Shown here: piece after piece, positions 8,742 to 15,822 of the stretch
How the letters are laid out: each line of letters begins with the position of its first letter
How positions within the stretch are numbered: the first letter of the stretch is position 1
Assembly (NCBI RefSeq): GCF_026339875.1
Contig: NZ_JAPEPZ010000001.1
Coordinates: forward strand, 682,001 to 746,000
DNA: 64,000 nucleotides
From: Streptomyces sp. NBC_01571
GTDB lineage: Bacteria > Actinomycetota > Actinomycetes > Streptomycetales > Streptomycetaceae
Direction of reading: 5' to 3'
The notes under the pieces: generated by a model
Databases searched by the model: none
What the model was told of the DNA's origin: nothing
Seen by the model: the letters and a program-made list of their open reading frames with translations, nothing else
Translations under genes and position numbers: made by a program

Positions 8742-9329
8742 GTGTCGTTATCCGCACGCCAAGCACCAAGTCCCGCAGGCGGAACGGCCACGCCGTGGGC
8801 GGGTCGGACAACTCCGTCCGGTTCGCCCTCGGACGGAGCGGCCGCCCGCGTCCAGGGACAGGAGCAGCCCGGGAGAAGCGATCCCGCGGGCAACGTGCCC
8901 AGATCCGCGAGCCTGCGCATCAGTGAATCCCCCCAGGGGTTCACCCAGGCGCGCGACTTCACCCGCCGCACGCTTGGCCGCTGGGCGCTCGGCGACCGCA
9001 GTGACGACGCCATCCTCGTCGTCACCGAACTGGCCACCAACGCGGTGCTGCACGCGGCTCCGCGGGCCGGTGCCGGGCAGACGGGAGTGTGGCTGAAGCT
9101 GACACTTCGCCGCACCCACCTCGTGTGTTCCGTCACCGATCAGAGCGACAGTCCGCCCATGTGTCCCCGCACGGACGGCGCTCTGGAGGTCCACGGCCGC
9201 GGACTGCGGATCGTCGAAGCGCTGTCCGAGCACTGGGGCTGGACCCGCTCGCCGGCGGGCAAGACCGTCTGGGCCATGCTGCCGACACCTCCTCGGCCGA
9301 CACCGCCTGCCTGGCAGGGCCCGGTATGA
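8742..9329 (+). CDS. HATPase_c ATP-binding protein (anti-sigma-factor kinase-like), TTA codon at position 3
   Basis: 195 aa from a GTG at 8742 behind AGGGAG; an ATG at 8672 lacks a ribosome site and adds low-quality sequence. The first 60 residues are disordered, then a GHKL ATPase domain follows: VVTELATNAVLHA (N box), VTDQSDSPPM and GRGLRIVEALSEHWGW (G boxes). This is the RsbW/SpoIIAB-like group with no sensor domain. Codon 3 is TTA (8748-8750), read only by the bldA tRNA in Streptomyces, so translation may be developmentally gated. It completes the XRE/DUF397/HATPase trio. Confidence 0.88.
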   Translation: MSLSARQAPSPAGGTATPWAGRTTPSGSPSDGAAARVQGQEQPGRSDPAGNVPRSASLRISESPQGFTQARDFTRRTLGRWALGDRSDDAILVVTELATNAVLHAAPRAGAGQTGVWLKLTLRRTHLVCSVTDQSDSPPMCPRTDGALEVHGRGLRIVEALSEHWGWTRSPAGKTVWAMLPTPPRPTPPAWQGPV

Positions 9330-9391
9330 CACACGTCGCGGCGGAGCGTCCCGCCAAACCTCATCACGGAACTCCTCGCGCGGGAGCGGAC

Positions 9392-9865
9392 ATGGAGACA
9401 GCTCTGAAAGACCTCGAACACGTTCCCTGGCGCGAGCTCCAGGACTCCACCGGAGCGGCCACGGCCATCCCCTCCCTGCTCACCGCCATCACGTCGGGCG
9501 ATGAGGCCACCGCCGTCGACGCACTCGCGCGACTGAGGCAGCGCATCTGCCAGTACGGCTTCGTCGTGGACCAGGCGACCGCCGCGACGGTCCCCTTCCT
9601 GTGGGAGCTCGCGCAGCTTCCCCAGGTCGCCTGCCGCGTGCAGATCCTCCGGCTGTTGAAGAACATCGCCGACGCCCGGCAGTGGGAGAGCACGGCCATG
9701 GCCTACCCCAAGCTGCTCAACCGGCGGGAGAACTACGTGGGTTGGGAGCGCGAGGCGCGCCGCGCCGTACGGGACCACCGCGGGACCATCCAGCGCCTGC
9801 TCGCGGAGCCGGACAAGGAAGTCGTGCAGGCGACGAGGGAACTCGCCTCCGCCCTGACCGACTGA
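9392..9865 (+). CDS. HEAT-repeat-like hypothetical protein
   Basis: 157 aa from an ATG at 9392 behind GGGAG. An in-frame ATG at 9326 overlaps the HATPase stop as ATGA and is a possible alternative. The sequence is almost entirely helical, with paired helices such as AIPSLLTAITSGDEATAVDALARL and TVPFLWELAQLPQVACRVQILRLLKNIA, resembling HEAT/ARM repeats. Catalytic motifs are not seen. Tight coupling to the HATPase gene suggests joint function or regulation. Partner and role are unknown. Confidence 0.75.
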   Translation: METALKDLEHVPWRELQDSTGAATAIPSLLTAITSGDEATAVDALARLRQRICQYGFVVDQATAATVPFLWELAQLPQVACRVQILRLLKNIADARQWESTAMAYPKLLNRRENYVGWEREARRAVRDHRGTIQRLLAEPDKEVVQATRELASALTD

Positions 9866-10319
9866 CACGCCGTTCGCGTGACGACCCCACTGATCACTGC
9901 ACGTCGGGGCTCAGCGGACCCTGTCGCCCGGCGCCATCCGGTACGTCTCCCGTACTCGGGCGGCCGGCGGCCACGCGATCAGCAACCGGGAGCCACCGAC
10001 GCAGGTGCCCACCGGATCCGCGTCCCGGCTCGGGCATCGGGCGCCAGGCACCAGGCACCAGGCACCAGGCACCAGGCACGGTCCTGCGTCCACCACGGGT
10101 CCGGCGACTCGGCGAACTCGCGCTCGCCCCAGAACCCGGGCAGACCGTGCTCGGCGGCGTTGTGAAGGTCACCGTCAGCTCCGGTCGGCTCGTGTCGGTC
10201 CGTGCCGGCGCCATGAGGCGAAAGCCGTCCCGCAGTGACTCCGCCTGGTCGCAGCCCGGCGTGCGCCGGCACACCGGGCGTTCCCGCTCCGGGTCACAGG
10301 CCCTCGGCCGCTCGATGCG
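9866..10319. other. Non-coding or degenerate stretch
   Basis: A minus-strand frame reads FWGEREFAESPDPWWTQD near 10130, which looks protein-like. It then runs into the 7-bp tandem repeat and loses character, so it may be a decayed gene. No intact gene can be supported. Confidence 0.4.
10044..10078. repeat. Five tandem copies of a 7-bp unit
   Basis: CCAGGCA is repeated five times without error. Seven bases is not a multiple of three, so copy-number change would shift any reading frame crossing it. Confidence 0.9.
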
Positions 10320-10547
10320 TCAGCGCACGACGACGACGGGGGCGATGTCGATCGTCCCGTCGTGGTTGTCATAGAGACAGAAGGTCGTCTTCGTCGGGAT
10401 GTCGAAGACGACGCCCCCGGTCGCCACACACTCGGCCTTGGTGACCGCGGGCCGGGAGGCGGCGTCGGCGGCCGCCCCCGTGGCGAGGATGAGCCCGGCA
10501 GCCCCGAGAGTCGCCGCCGTGGCCGGGGCGGCAAAGCGAGAGCGCAT
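10320..10547 (-). CDS. Small secreted protein
   Basis: 75 aa, ATG at 10547 behind GAAGGAGA. A Sec signal peptide (MRSRFAAPATAATLGAAGLI...) ends near ATGAAADAA. The mature part is about 45 residues, VTKAECVATGGVVFDIPTKT, with only two cysteines, likely one disulfide. It ends in a hydrophobic IDIAPVVVVR. The family was not recognised. The context gives no function. Confidence 0.75.
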   Translation of the reverse strand: MRSRFAAPATAATLGAAGLILATGAAADAASRPAVTKAECVATGGVVFDIPTKTTFCLYDNHDGTIDIAPVVVVR

Positions 10548-10888
10548 ATCTGTCTCCTTCTCCTGATGATCCGTACTTCGGCAGGAGACAGCCTGCGGCA
10601 CCCGTCACGATGAATTCCCTCGTGTGGGAGCACGCGGGGCGGCCGGGCACGTCATGCCCGGGAGCGACCGCTTCCGCCCGTACCCGGCCGAGGGCCGTCG
10701 ACAAGCGGGCCGCCGACAGCCGGAGCGGGCCGGGTCTGTGACGCGTGTCCAACAACGCGGACACCAGCCGGTCGACGGCAAGGCACCGTCGTCCGCACCC
10801 GGACCATCGCCACCCGCACGATCGTCGACGGCACCGAGCAGACCCCGGCTCGGGCCGGCTGAGCCGGGGGGCTCGCTCCTGCCGTCGG

Positions 10889-10925
10889 CGTGGTGCACCG
10901 GGTCGTCGGTACCCGGTGCACCACG
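10889..10925 (-). terminator. Hairpin downstream of the serine hydrolase
   Basis: Perfect 15-bp stem CGTGGTGCACCGGGT with a 7-nt loop CGTCGGT, 35 nt past the stop of the gene at 10961. The rest of 10548-10888 shows no convincing gene. Confidence 0.8.
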
Positions 10926-10960
10926 TCATGGCCGGCGGCGCGCCCCGCCGCCGGTGCGGG

Positions 10961-11869
10961 TCAGTGTCCGGACGCCGAGGTGAGGGCTGCCCGAGCGGCT
11001 CTCTCCACCAGCGCGACACCGTCCTTCATCGAGGGGCTGCCGTCCGAGAGGACCGCGACGAGATAGTGGTGTCCGTCCACGACGATCCGTCCCACGCTGT
11101 TGACGTCCCAGAGCCCGGACGTGCTGCGCTGCAGCCAGCCGTTCTTCAGAGCCCACCCGGAGCCCCCGGCCGCCGAGACACCCCACGCCTGCTCGGTCGC
11201 GACGCCGGCCATCAGAGTCCGGACATAGGTCCGGGACTCCTGGTTCAGCGCGGTGGCGCCCCCGTCCGGCTTCCCGCCCGTGCCGAACACCGCGCGCAGC
11301 AGGCGGATCTGGTCACTCGCCGTCGTGCGGGTCAGTCCCCAGCGAGTGCCGGATCCGCCCTTGGTCTCGGTCAGGCCCAGGCGCCTGTTCGCCGCCTCCA
11401 GACCCGGTGCCCGGCCGATCTCGCGCCACAGCGCGTTCGCCGCCGCGTTGTCGCTGTGCCGGATCATCGGTTCGGCATGCGCGCGTTCCTGCGCGGTGAG
11501 GCGGCGTCCCGCGTCCTGCGCCTGAAGCAGCAGTGTCGCGAGGATGTCGACCTTGATGATGCTCGCGGTGTCGTACGTGACGTCGTCGCCGTAGACCGTG
11601 GGCACCCGGCCCGTGCCGTCGAGGTCGAGCACCGCCGCCGTCACGCGTGTCGTGTTGCGGGGTTCGGCCGCTGCCGGAGGTCCGGTCTCGGCTCCGGTCT
11701 GTGCGGAAGGCCTTCCGACGGCGGCGGCCGCGGGTGCCGCGTGTGCCGTGCCGCCCGCGAGAAGCGCCGTCGACAGAGCCAGGAGGACACCGGCGCCGGC
11801 GAAGGCGCGCCTGCCTCGGTGTCCCGCCGGGGACTCCGGGTGCTGCGGGGGGCGCGGTTGGTTGGGCAT
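10961..11869 (-). CDS. Exported class A beta-lactamase-fold serine hydrolase
   Basis: 302 aa from an ATG at 11869. A signal sequence with an Arg pair (HRGRRAFAGAGVLLALSTAL...) is cleaved near TAHAAPA. The mature domain has Ser103-x-x-Lys106 in TASIIKVDIL and Ser139-Asp140-Asn141 in RHSDNAAANALW. ALKNGW sits in place of the KTG motif. Spacing fits class A beta-lactamase/PBP-like enzymes. The Glu166 region is not obvious, and KNG instead of KTG argues against a standard beta-lactamase. Streptomyces genomes encode many such lipid II- or peptide-directed hydrolases. Activity against beta-lactams is possible but unproven. Confidence 0.85.
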   Translation of the reverse strand: MPNQPRPPQHPESPAGHRGRRAFAGAGVLLALSTALLAGGTAHAAPAAAAVGRPSAQTGAETGPPAAAEPRNTTRVTAAVLDLDGTGRVPTVYGDDVTYDTASIIKVDILATLLLQAQDAGRRLTAQERAHAEPMIRHSDNAAANALWREIGRAPGLEAANRRLGLTETKGGSGTRWGLTRTTASDQIRLLRAVFGTGGKPDGGATALNQESRTYVRTLMAGVATEQAWGVSAAGGSGWALKNGWLQRSTSGLWDVNSVGRIVVDGHHYLVAVLSDGSPSMKDGVALVERAARAALTSASGH

Positions 11870-12128
11870 CTTCAAGCGAGCCTCGACAAGTGGTGTGGAA
11901 GGGTCACTGAAGAGCGAACATAAACAAATCGCGCACAACTCGGGGTGACCGGGGTCACCACGGGCCTCTTCCCGGCCGGAATGTGAAAAGAGCCATAGGG
12001 GCGCCATCGCCTCGGGCGGTCGTCAGGACCGAGCGCCCCGCCCTTGATCCTGAACGCGCCCTGCGGACCGCCCTGGCCTGCTCACGCCACCCCGCCACCT
12101 GTGGAGAGCGACGCGGCTCCCGCCCCTC

Positions 12129-13280
12129 TCAGCCCGAAGACGCCGCGTTCCGCGCGCGGGCCGGCAGAGCCTGCTCCCCGGTGCGGCGGATGGCGATGAG
12201 GGCGGCGTCGTCGCCGAAGCGTCCGCCCGCGTGGGCGAGCAGATCCCCCTGCACGTCCTGGAGCAGAACGTCGGGCGGATGACCGACCCACTGGGCGACC
12301 CGTTCCATGAGCGGATAGAAGACACCGCGGCGGTCACGGGCTTCGACCACACCGTCGGTGAACAGGAGCAGGGTGTCGTCCACGGCGAACGGCAGCACGG
12401 CGACCGTGACCTCGCCGGGATCGGTGAGACCGACGCCGAGCGGAGGCGCGGGGGCCAGATCCGGGGCGCTCACCGCGCGGCCCGGCCGCAGCAGCAGCGG
12501 CGCCAGGTGGCCACAGCTGACCATCCGGACGACGGGATCGTCGTCCGGGATCTCCAGCAGGAGCGCCGTGACGAAGCGTTCCCCCGCCTCGTCCGTGGGC
12601 TCGAAGTCGTCGAGGTATCTGCTGAGGCTCCGCTCCAGGGAGCCGGCCAGCGCGGGCAGCGCGGCGTTCTGGTGCACGGCCTCGCGGAAGGCGCCGAGCA
12701 GGAAGGCCGCCTCACCGATGGCCGGCAGACCCTTGCCGCGCACGTCGCCGATCACGACCCGGGTGCCTTGCGGACTGCGGGCGGCCGCGTAGAGGTCACC
12801 GCCGATCTCGGCCTCCTCTTCGGCGGGCAGGTAGACGCAGGAGAGCCGCAGGCTGCCGAGTCGGCTCGGCAGCGGCCAGAGCAGTACCCGCTGCGCGGCT
12901 TCGGCGACCGACCGTACCCGGGCGAGCTCACGGCTGTGCCGGTCGCGGACCACGGACAGGATGACGATCAGCGCGGAGAGCACGGCCAGGGCGAACAGCT
13001 GCACCAGCACGTTCCGGGAGAGGAGCAGGCCCGAGCGCCAGCCGATGAACGCCTGGGCCGCCATCGCCGCGGCCCCGACACAGCCCGTGACCAGGGGGCC
13101 CTCGCCCCATGCGGTGATCGCGGGCGCGATGACCAGCAACGGCCCCAGCACGATGTCGGAGGGAGCGACGATGTCGGCGACCGTGATGAGGACGATGAGC
13201 GCCACCGGAATCAGCAGCAACAGACGGCTTGTCCGGCCCGCCTGCGCAAAGCCCCGATTCCACGCCGTCATGGTTTCCAC
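12129..13280 (-). CDS. Membrane-anchored SpoIIE/PP2C phosphatase
   Basis: 383 aa. The N-terminal 110 residues hold about four hydrophobic segments (LLLLIPVALIVLITVADIVA, ALAVLSALIVILSVV and others). A short linker helix then leads to the SpoIIE domain (about 150-375). Metal-binding acidic residues appear in EIGGDLYAAARS, VVIGDVRGKGLPA, LLLFTDGVVEARD and GRFGDDAALIAI. Such phosphatases dephosphorylate anti-anti-sigma factors and oppose HATPase kinases of the kind encoded at 8742 and 38693. No antagonist gene is adjacent. The start could also be the internal ATG nine bases later. Confidence 0.9.
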   Translation of the reverse strand: METMTAWNRGFAQAGRTSRLLLLIPVALIVLITVADIVAPSDIVLGPLLVIAPAITAWGEGPLVTGCVGAAAMAAQAFIGWRSGLLLSRNVLVQLFALAVLSALIVILSVVRDRHSRELARVRSVAEAAQRVLLWPLPSRLGSLRLSCVYLPAEEEAEIGGDLYAAARSPQGTRVVIGDVRGKGLPAIGEAAFLLGAFREAVHQNAALPALAGSLERSLSRYLDDFEPTDEAGERFVTALLLEIPDDDPVVRMVSCGHLAPLLLRPGRAVSAPDLAPAPPLGVGLTDPGEVTVAVLPFAVDDTLLLFTDGVVEARDRRGVFYPLMERVAQWVGHPPDVLLQDVQGDLLAHAGGRFGDDAALIAIRRTGEQALPARARNAASSG

Positions 13281-14155
13281 AGTGCACCGCGGCGGGCGGG
13301 GTCGCGAACCCGAAGGGCACTTGAAGCCGACGATGTCTTCCTGACTTCTTACCTGACGTGACCGCCCCTCTCACGTGGCGTGACCGCTCGTCGCCCGGCA
13401 CGACCACTCGCGGTCGTCGCCACACCCTCCACACCACGAACGCGGCGCTCGCCCGGGGCGGACGACTCCGATCCCGTCCCTCCGGACCTGAAGGTAAGAG
13501 TCGGGTGAGGGACGATGCCGGCAGCCGGGCCGGACCTCCCGATTTCGTACGCGGCCGCGCCGTCCTCGTTGACGCCGGTGGTGGCGCATGGGCGCGCGCG
13601 TGGAGTTCCGGCCGGCCCCGGGACACCGGCCGCTCCCCCAGCCGGACGGCCCCCGGACCACCACGAGCGCGATCAGCGTGTCGACGGCAGGCGGCGGGGG
13701 CGTACCCCTCATCGGCGCGGAGCAGGCGTCGGCTTCCTGGCGGCAGTCTCAACCCGCATCTCCAGCAAGGGCGTTGCGGACGCCGTTACCCCGGGATCCG
13801 GACCGGCCGGGCAGTTGCCGTGCGCACCGGGGCGCGAACTCCGGTTGCGTACGACGGGGCAGCCGCGTCGTCGGCCCCTGCCGTCATGGCACAGCGGCGC
13901 CGTCTGCCCTGCGGAGCCGTACGGCTCGTCCCGTTCCGACCCCTGTCGGGATGCCCGCCCGGGATGGCCCGCGCCCGCCGGCGAGCTGCGGGCCATCGAC
14001 GTACGACTTCGCGTGGGCGGGTCATGTCGTCACTGGTGCCGACGCACCCCGTTGACGACCGTCCCGCTTCCCGATTCCCCATCCCGGCTCCCGGCTCCCG
14101 GCGCTCAGGCTCCGGGCTGCCGCGCGGAGAGACGGTACGCGCGGTGCCGTCCGGC
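13281..14155. other. Long region without a recognisable gene
   Basis: Both strands have open frames, but their products are Arg/Pro/Gly-rich, without starts, domain patterns or ribosome sites. It may be decayed coding DNA. No repeats or hairpins stood out. Confidence 0.5.
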
Positions 14156-14398
14156 TCAGCCGCCGCTCTTGCGGCGGAACGACCGCTGGCTGGATGCCGG
14201 TCCGTGTGCTCCGCGGATCTTCGACGCGTCCGGTTTGCCGTTGCCCCCGGTGCCGTCCGTCTGGATCCCGCGCTTGCGCGCCAGAGCCTCCCGGAACTTG
14301 CGCTTCAGGTCGTACTGGCCGTCGTCGTCGGGCGTCAGTGCGGGGCTCTCGGCCTCGGTGGGCTCCGAACCTTCTTGTGGCTGTGACTCGGCAGTCAT
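14156..14398 (-). CDS. DUF5302 family small protein
   Basis: 80 aa, ATG at 14398 behind AGGAGGTCAGC. An acidic N-terminus leads to the conserved block DLKRKFREALARKRG and a C-terminus SKIRGAHGPASSQRSFRRKS. This is the DUF5302 pattern found across streptomycetes. It is probably disordered and soluble. Function unknown. Confidence 0.85.
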   Translation of the reverse strand: MTAESQPQEGSEPTEAESPALTPDDDGQYDLKRKFREALARKRGIQTDGTGGNGKPDASKIRGAHGPASSQRSFRRKSGG

Positions 14399-14587
14399 GC
14401 TGACCTCCTGGGTTCGGGCGCTTGAAGGTACAGCTTGTCATGCCGACACCGCGCGGACCGCCGCCGCCGATACCGGAGCCCGGCCGGCCGAGCGTGCGTC
14501 CGCTCTCCGGGCTAGCACGTCGGGTCCCGGCGCGTCACCCGGGGAGGTGTGTGCCATCGGAGAACGAAGAGATGTGAGGATGTCTTC

Positions 14588-15085
14588 ATGAGCGACAACG
14601 TCTACTTCGACATCACCATCAACGACGAGCCCGCGGGCCGGATCGTCTTCAAGCTGTTCGACGAAGAGGTTCCCAAGACCGCGAGGAACTTCCGCGAGCT
14701 GGCCACGGGCGAGCACGGCTTCGGCTACGAGGGTTCGAGCTTCCACCGGGTCATCCCGGACTTCATGCTGCAGGGCGGCGACTTCACCCGGGGCGACGGC
14801 ACGGGCGGCAAGAGCATCTACGGCGAGAAGTTCGCCGACGAGAACTTCCAGCTCAAGCACACCAAGCCCGGCCAGCTGTCGATGGCGAACGCGGGGCCGA
14901 ACACCAACGGCTCGCAGTTCTTCATCACCACCATCGTGACCGACTGGCTGGACAACAAGCACGTCGTCTTCGGCGAGGTCGTCGAAGGCATGGACATCGT
15001 CAAGCAGGTCGAGTCCCTCGGCTCCCGCAACGGTTCCACCAAGGCGAAGATCACCATCGCGAAGTCCGGCGTCGTCGGCGCCTGA
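14588..15085 (+). CDS. Cyclophilin-type peptidyl-prolyl cis-trans isomerase
   Basis: 165 aa, cytoplasmic, single cyclophilin domain close to the eukaryotic CypA type. Active-site residues are present: Arg54, Phe59 and Gln62 in [16 protein letters not shown], then [10 protein letters not shown], Trp120 and His125 in [11 protein letters not shown]. The Trp is the cyclosporin-binding residue. It catalyses X-Pro isomerisation in protein folding. The ATG at 14588 begins [11 protein letters not shown]; a longer upstream reading has no support. Monocistronic, with a terminator after the stop. Confidence 0.95.
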   Translation: MSDNVYFDITINDEPAGRIVFKLFDEEVPKTARNFRELATGEHGFGYEGSSFHRVIPDFMLQGGDFTRGDGTGGKSIYGEKFADENFQLKHTKPGQLSMANAGPNTNGSQFFITTIVTDWLDNKHVVFGEVVEGMDIVKQVESLGSRNGSTKAKITIAKSGVVGA

Positions 15086-15104
15086 CCACCGCCGTTCGCC
15101 GTCT

Positions 15105-15161
15105 CCCCCGAACCCGGCCCCGGACAGCCCGTCTGTCCCACACGGGCGCCGGGTTCGGGGG
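15105..15161 (+). terminator. Nested hairpin terminator after the cyclophilin gene
   Basis: CCCCCGAACCCGGC pairs over 14 bp with GCCGGGTTCGGGGG, and the intervening sequence forms its own small stem (GCCCGT/ACGGGC). Confidence 0.8.
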
Positions 15162-15261
15162 CCGCCGAACATCAACCGGTCGCGCGGTCAGGTGACTTCG
15201 CCGACCCGGCCAAGGACGACGTCCGCGCCCGGGAGGGCTCGCGGGAGCGGGCCGGCGTGTT

Positions 15262-15522
15262 TCAGGACTCGACGGGATGACCGCCGTCGCCGTCGACGAC
15301 GATACGGTCCTCGCCCGGCTCTTCGGCTCGTTCGACCATCGTGACGTCCACCTCCCCGTCGCCCGTCGTGTCGAACTGGTAGAGGTCGGCCTTGCCGTCT
15401 CCCGTGGTGTCGGTCATCCACACATCGGGCTTCCCGTCACCATTGGTGTCGGCACTGAGGACGACATGGTGTTCGTCCCCCCGGGTTTCGATCACTTCCG
15501 CCTGATCTTCGCCGTTGTTCAT
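15262..15522 (-). CDS. Small acidic protein with EF-hand-like calcium loops
   Basis: 86 aa from an ATG at 15522; an ATG at 15549 is an alternative, and neither has a strong ribosome site. Three DxxGDGxxD-type loops occur in a row (ADTNGDGKPDVW, DTTGDGKADLYQ, DTTGDGEVDVTM), as in dockerin and FG-GAP/EF-hand repeats, so Ca2+ binding is likely. No signal peptide or membrane segment is seen. Function unknown. Confidence 0.7.
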   Translation of the reverse strand: MNNGEDQAEVIETRGDEHHVVLSADTNGDGKPDVWMTDTTGDGKADLYQFDTTGDGEVDVTMVERAEEPGEDRIVVDGDGGHPVES

Positions 15523-15642
15523 AGCGGCCGGTTGCCCGCACCCGCGCATCCGAAACAGCCCGCGCCGGAACGTGGCCCGCGGCTCACGGCGGACACCGAC
15601 GACGACGAAGGCACGTGCGCGGCCCGCGACCGGGGACCCAGG

Positions 15643-15660
15643 GATTGAAACCGTTCAATC
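15643..15660. promoter_or_regulatory. Inverted repeat upstream of the rhamnosidase
   Basis: GATTGAA-ACCG-TTCAATC, a 7-bp perfect inverted repeat with a 4-nt spacer, about 160 nt upstream of the GH78 gene. Its arms resemble LacI-family half-sites. Confidence 0.45.
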
Positions 15661-15740
15661 GGTCGCGTCGCGAGCGCCTCAGGAACCACCCCAAGCCCGT
15701 TCCATGGTGATGGCCCGTCAAGAAAATCCCTGCACACTCA

Positions 15741-15769
15741 TTGACCCTCACACCGTGCACCCCTACGTT
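15741..15769 (+). promoter_or_regulatory. Probable sigma-70-type promoter of the rhamnosidase gene
   Basis: TTGACC at 15741 and TACGTT at 15764 have the ideal 17-nt spacing, in an A/T-richer stretch 54 nt upstream of the start. Confidence 0.6.
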
Positions 15770-15787
15770 CGCCTCAGTCCACCGATG

Positions 15788-15799
15788 TGAATCGATTCA
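15788..15799. promoter_or_regulatory. LacI-type operator palindrome TGAATCGATTCA
   Basis: A perfect 12-bp palindrome centred on CG, the typical LacI-family operator form. It lies just downstream of the -10 box, where a bound repressor would block transcription of the rhamnosidase. No LacI gene is present in the window. Confidence 0.6.
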
Positions 15800-15822
15800 T
15801 CATTCCTACGTGAGGGGCCGCA

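Noticed and set aside
10044..10078. CRISPR-like array
   Set aside because: Units are only 7 bp with no spacers. The other repeat tracts (26327, 40643) also lack spacers.
10961..11869. Classical beta-lactamase
   Set aside because: SxxK and SDN are present, but KNG replaces KTG and a Glu166-type motif was not found, so only the fold is claimed.
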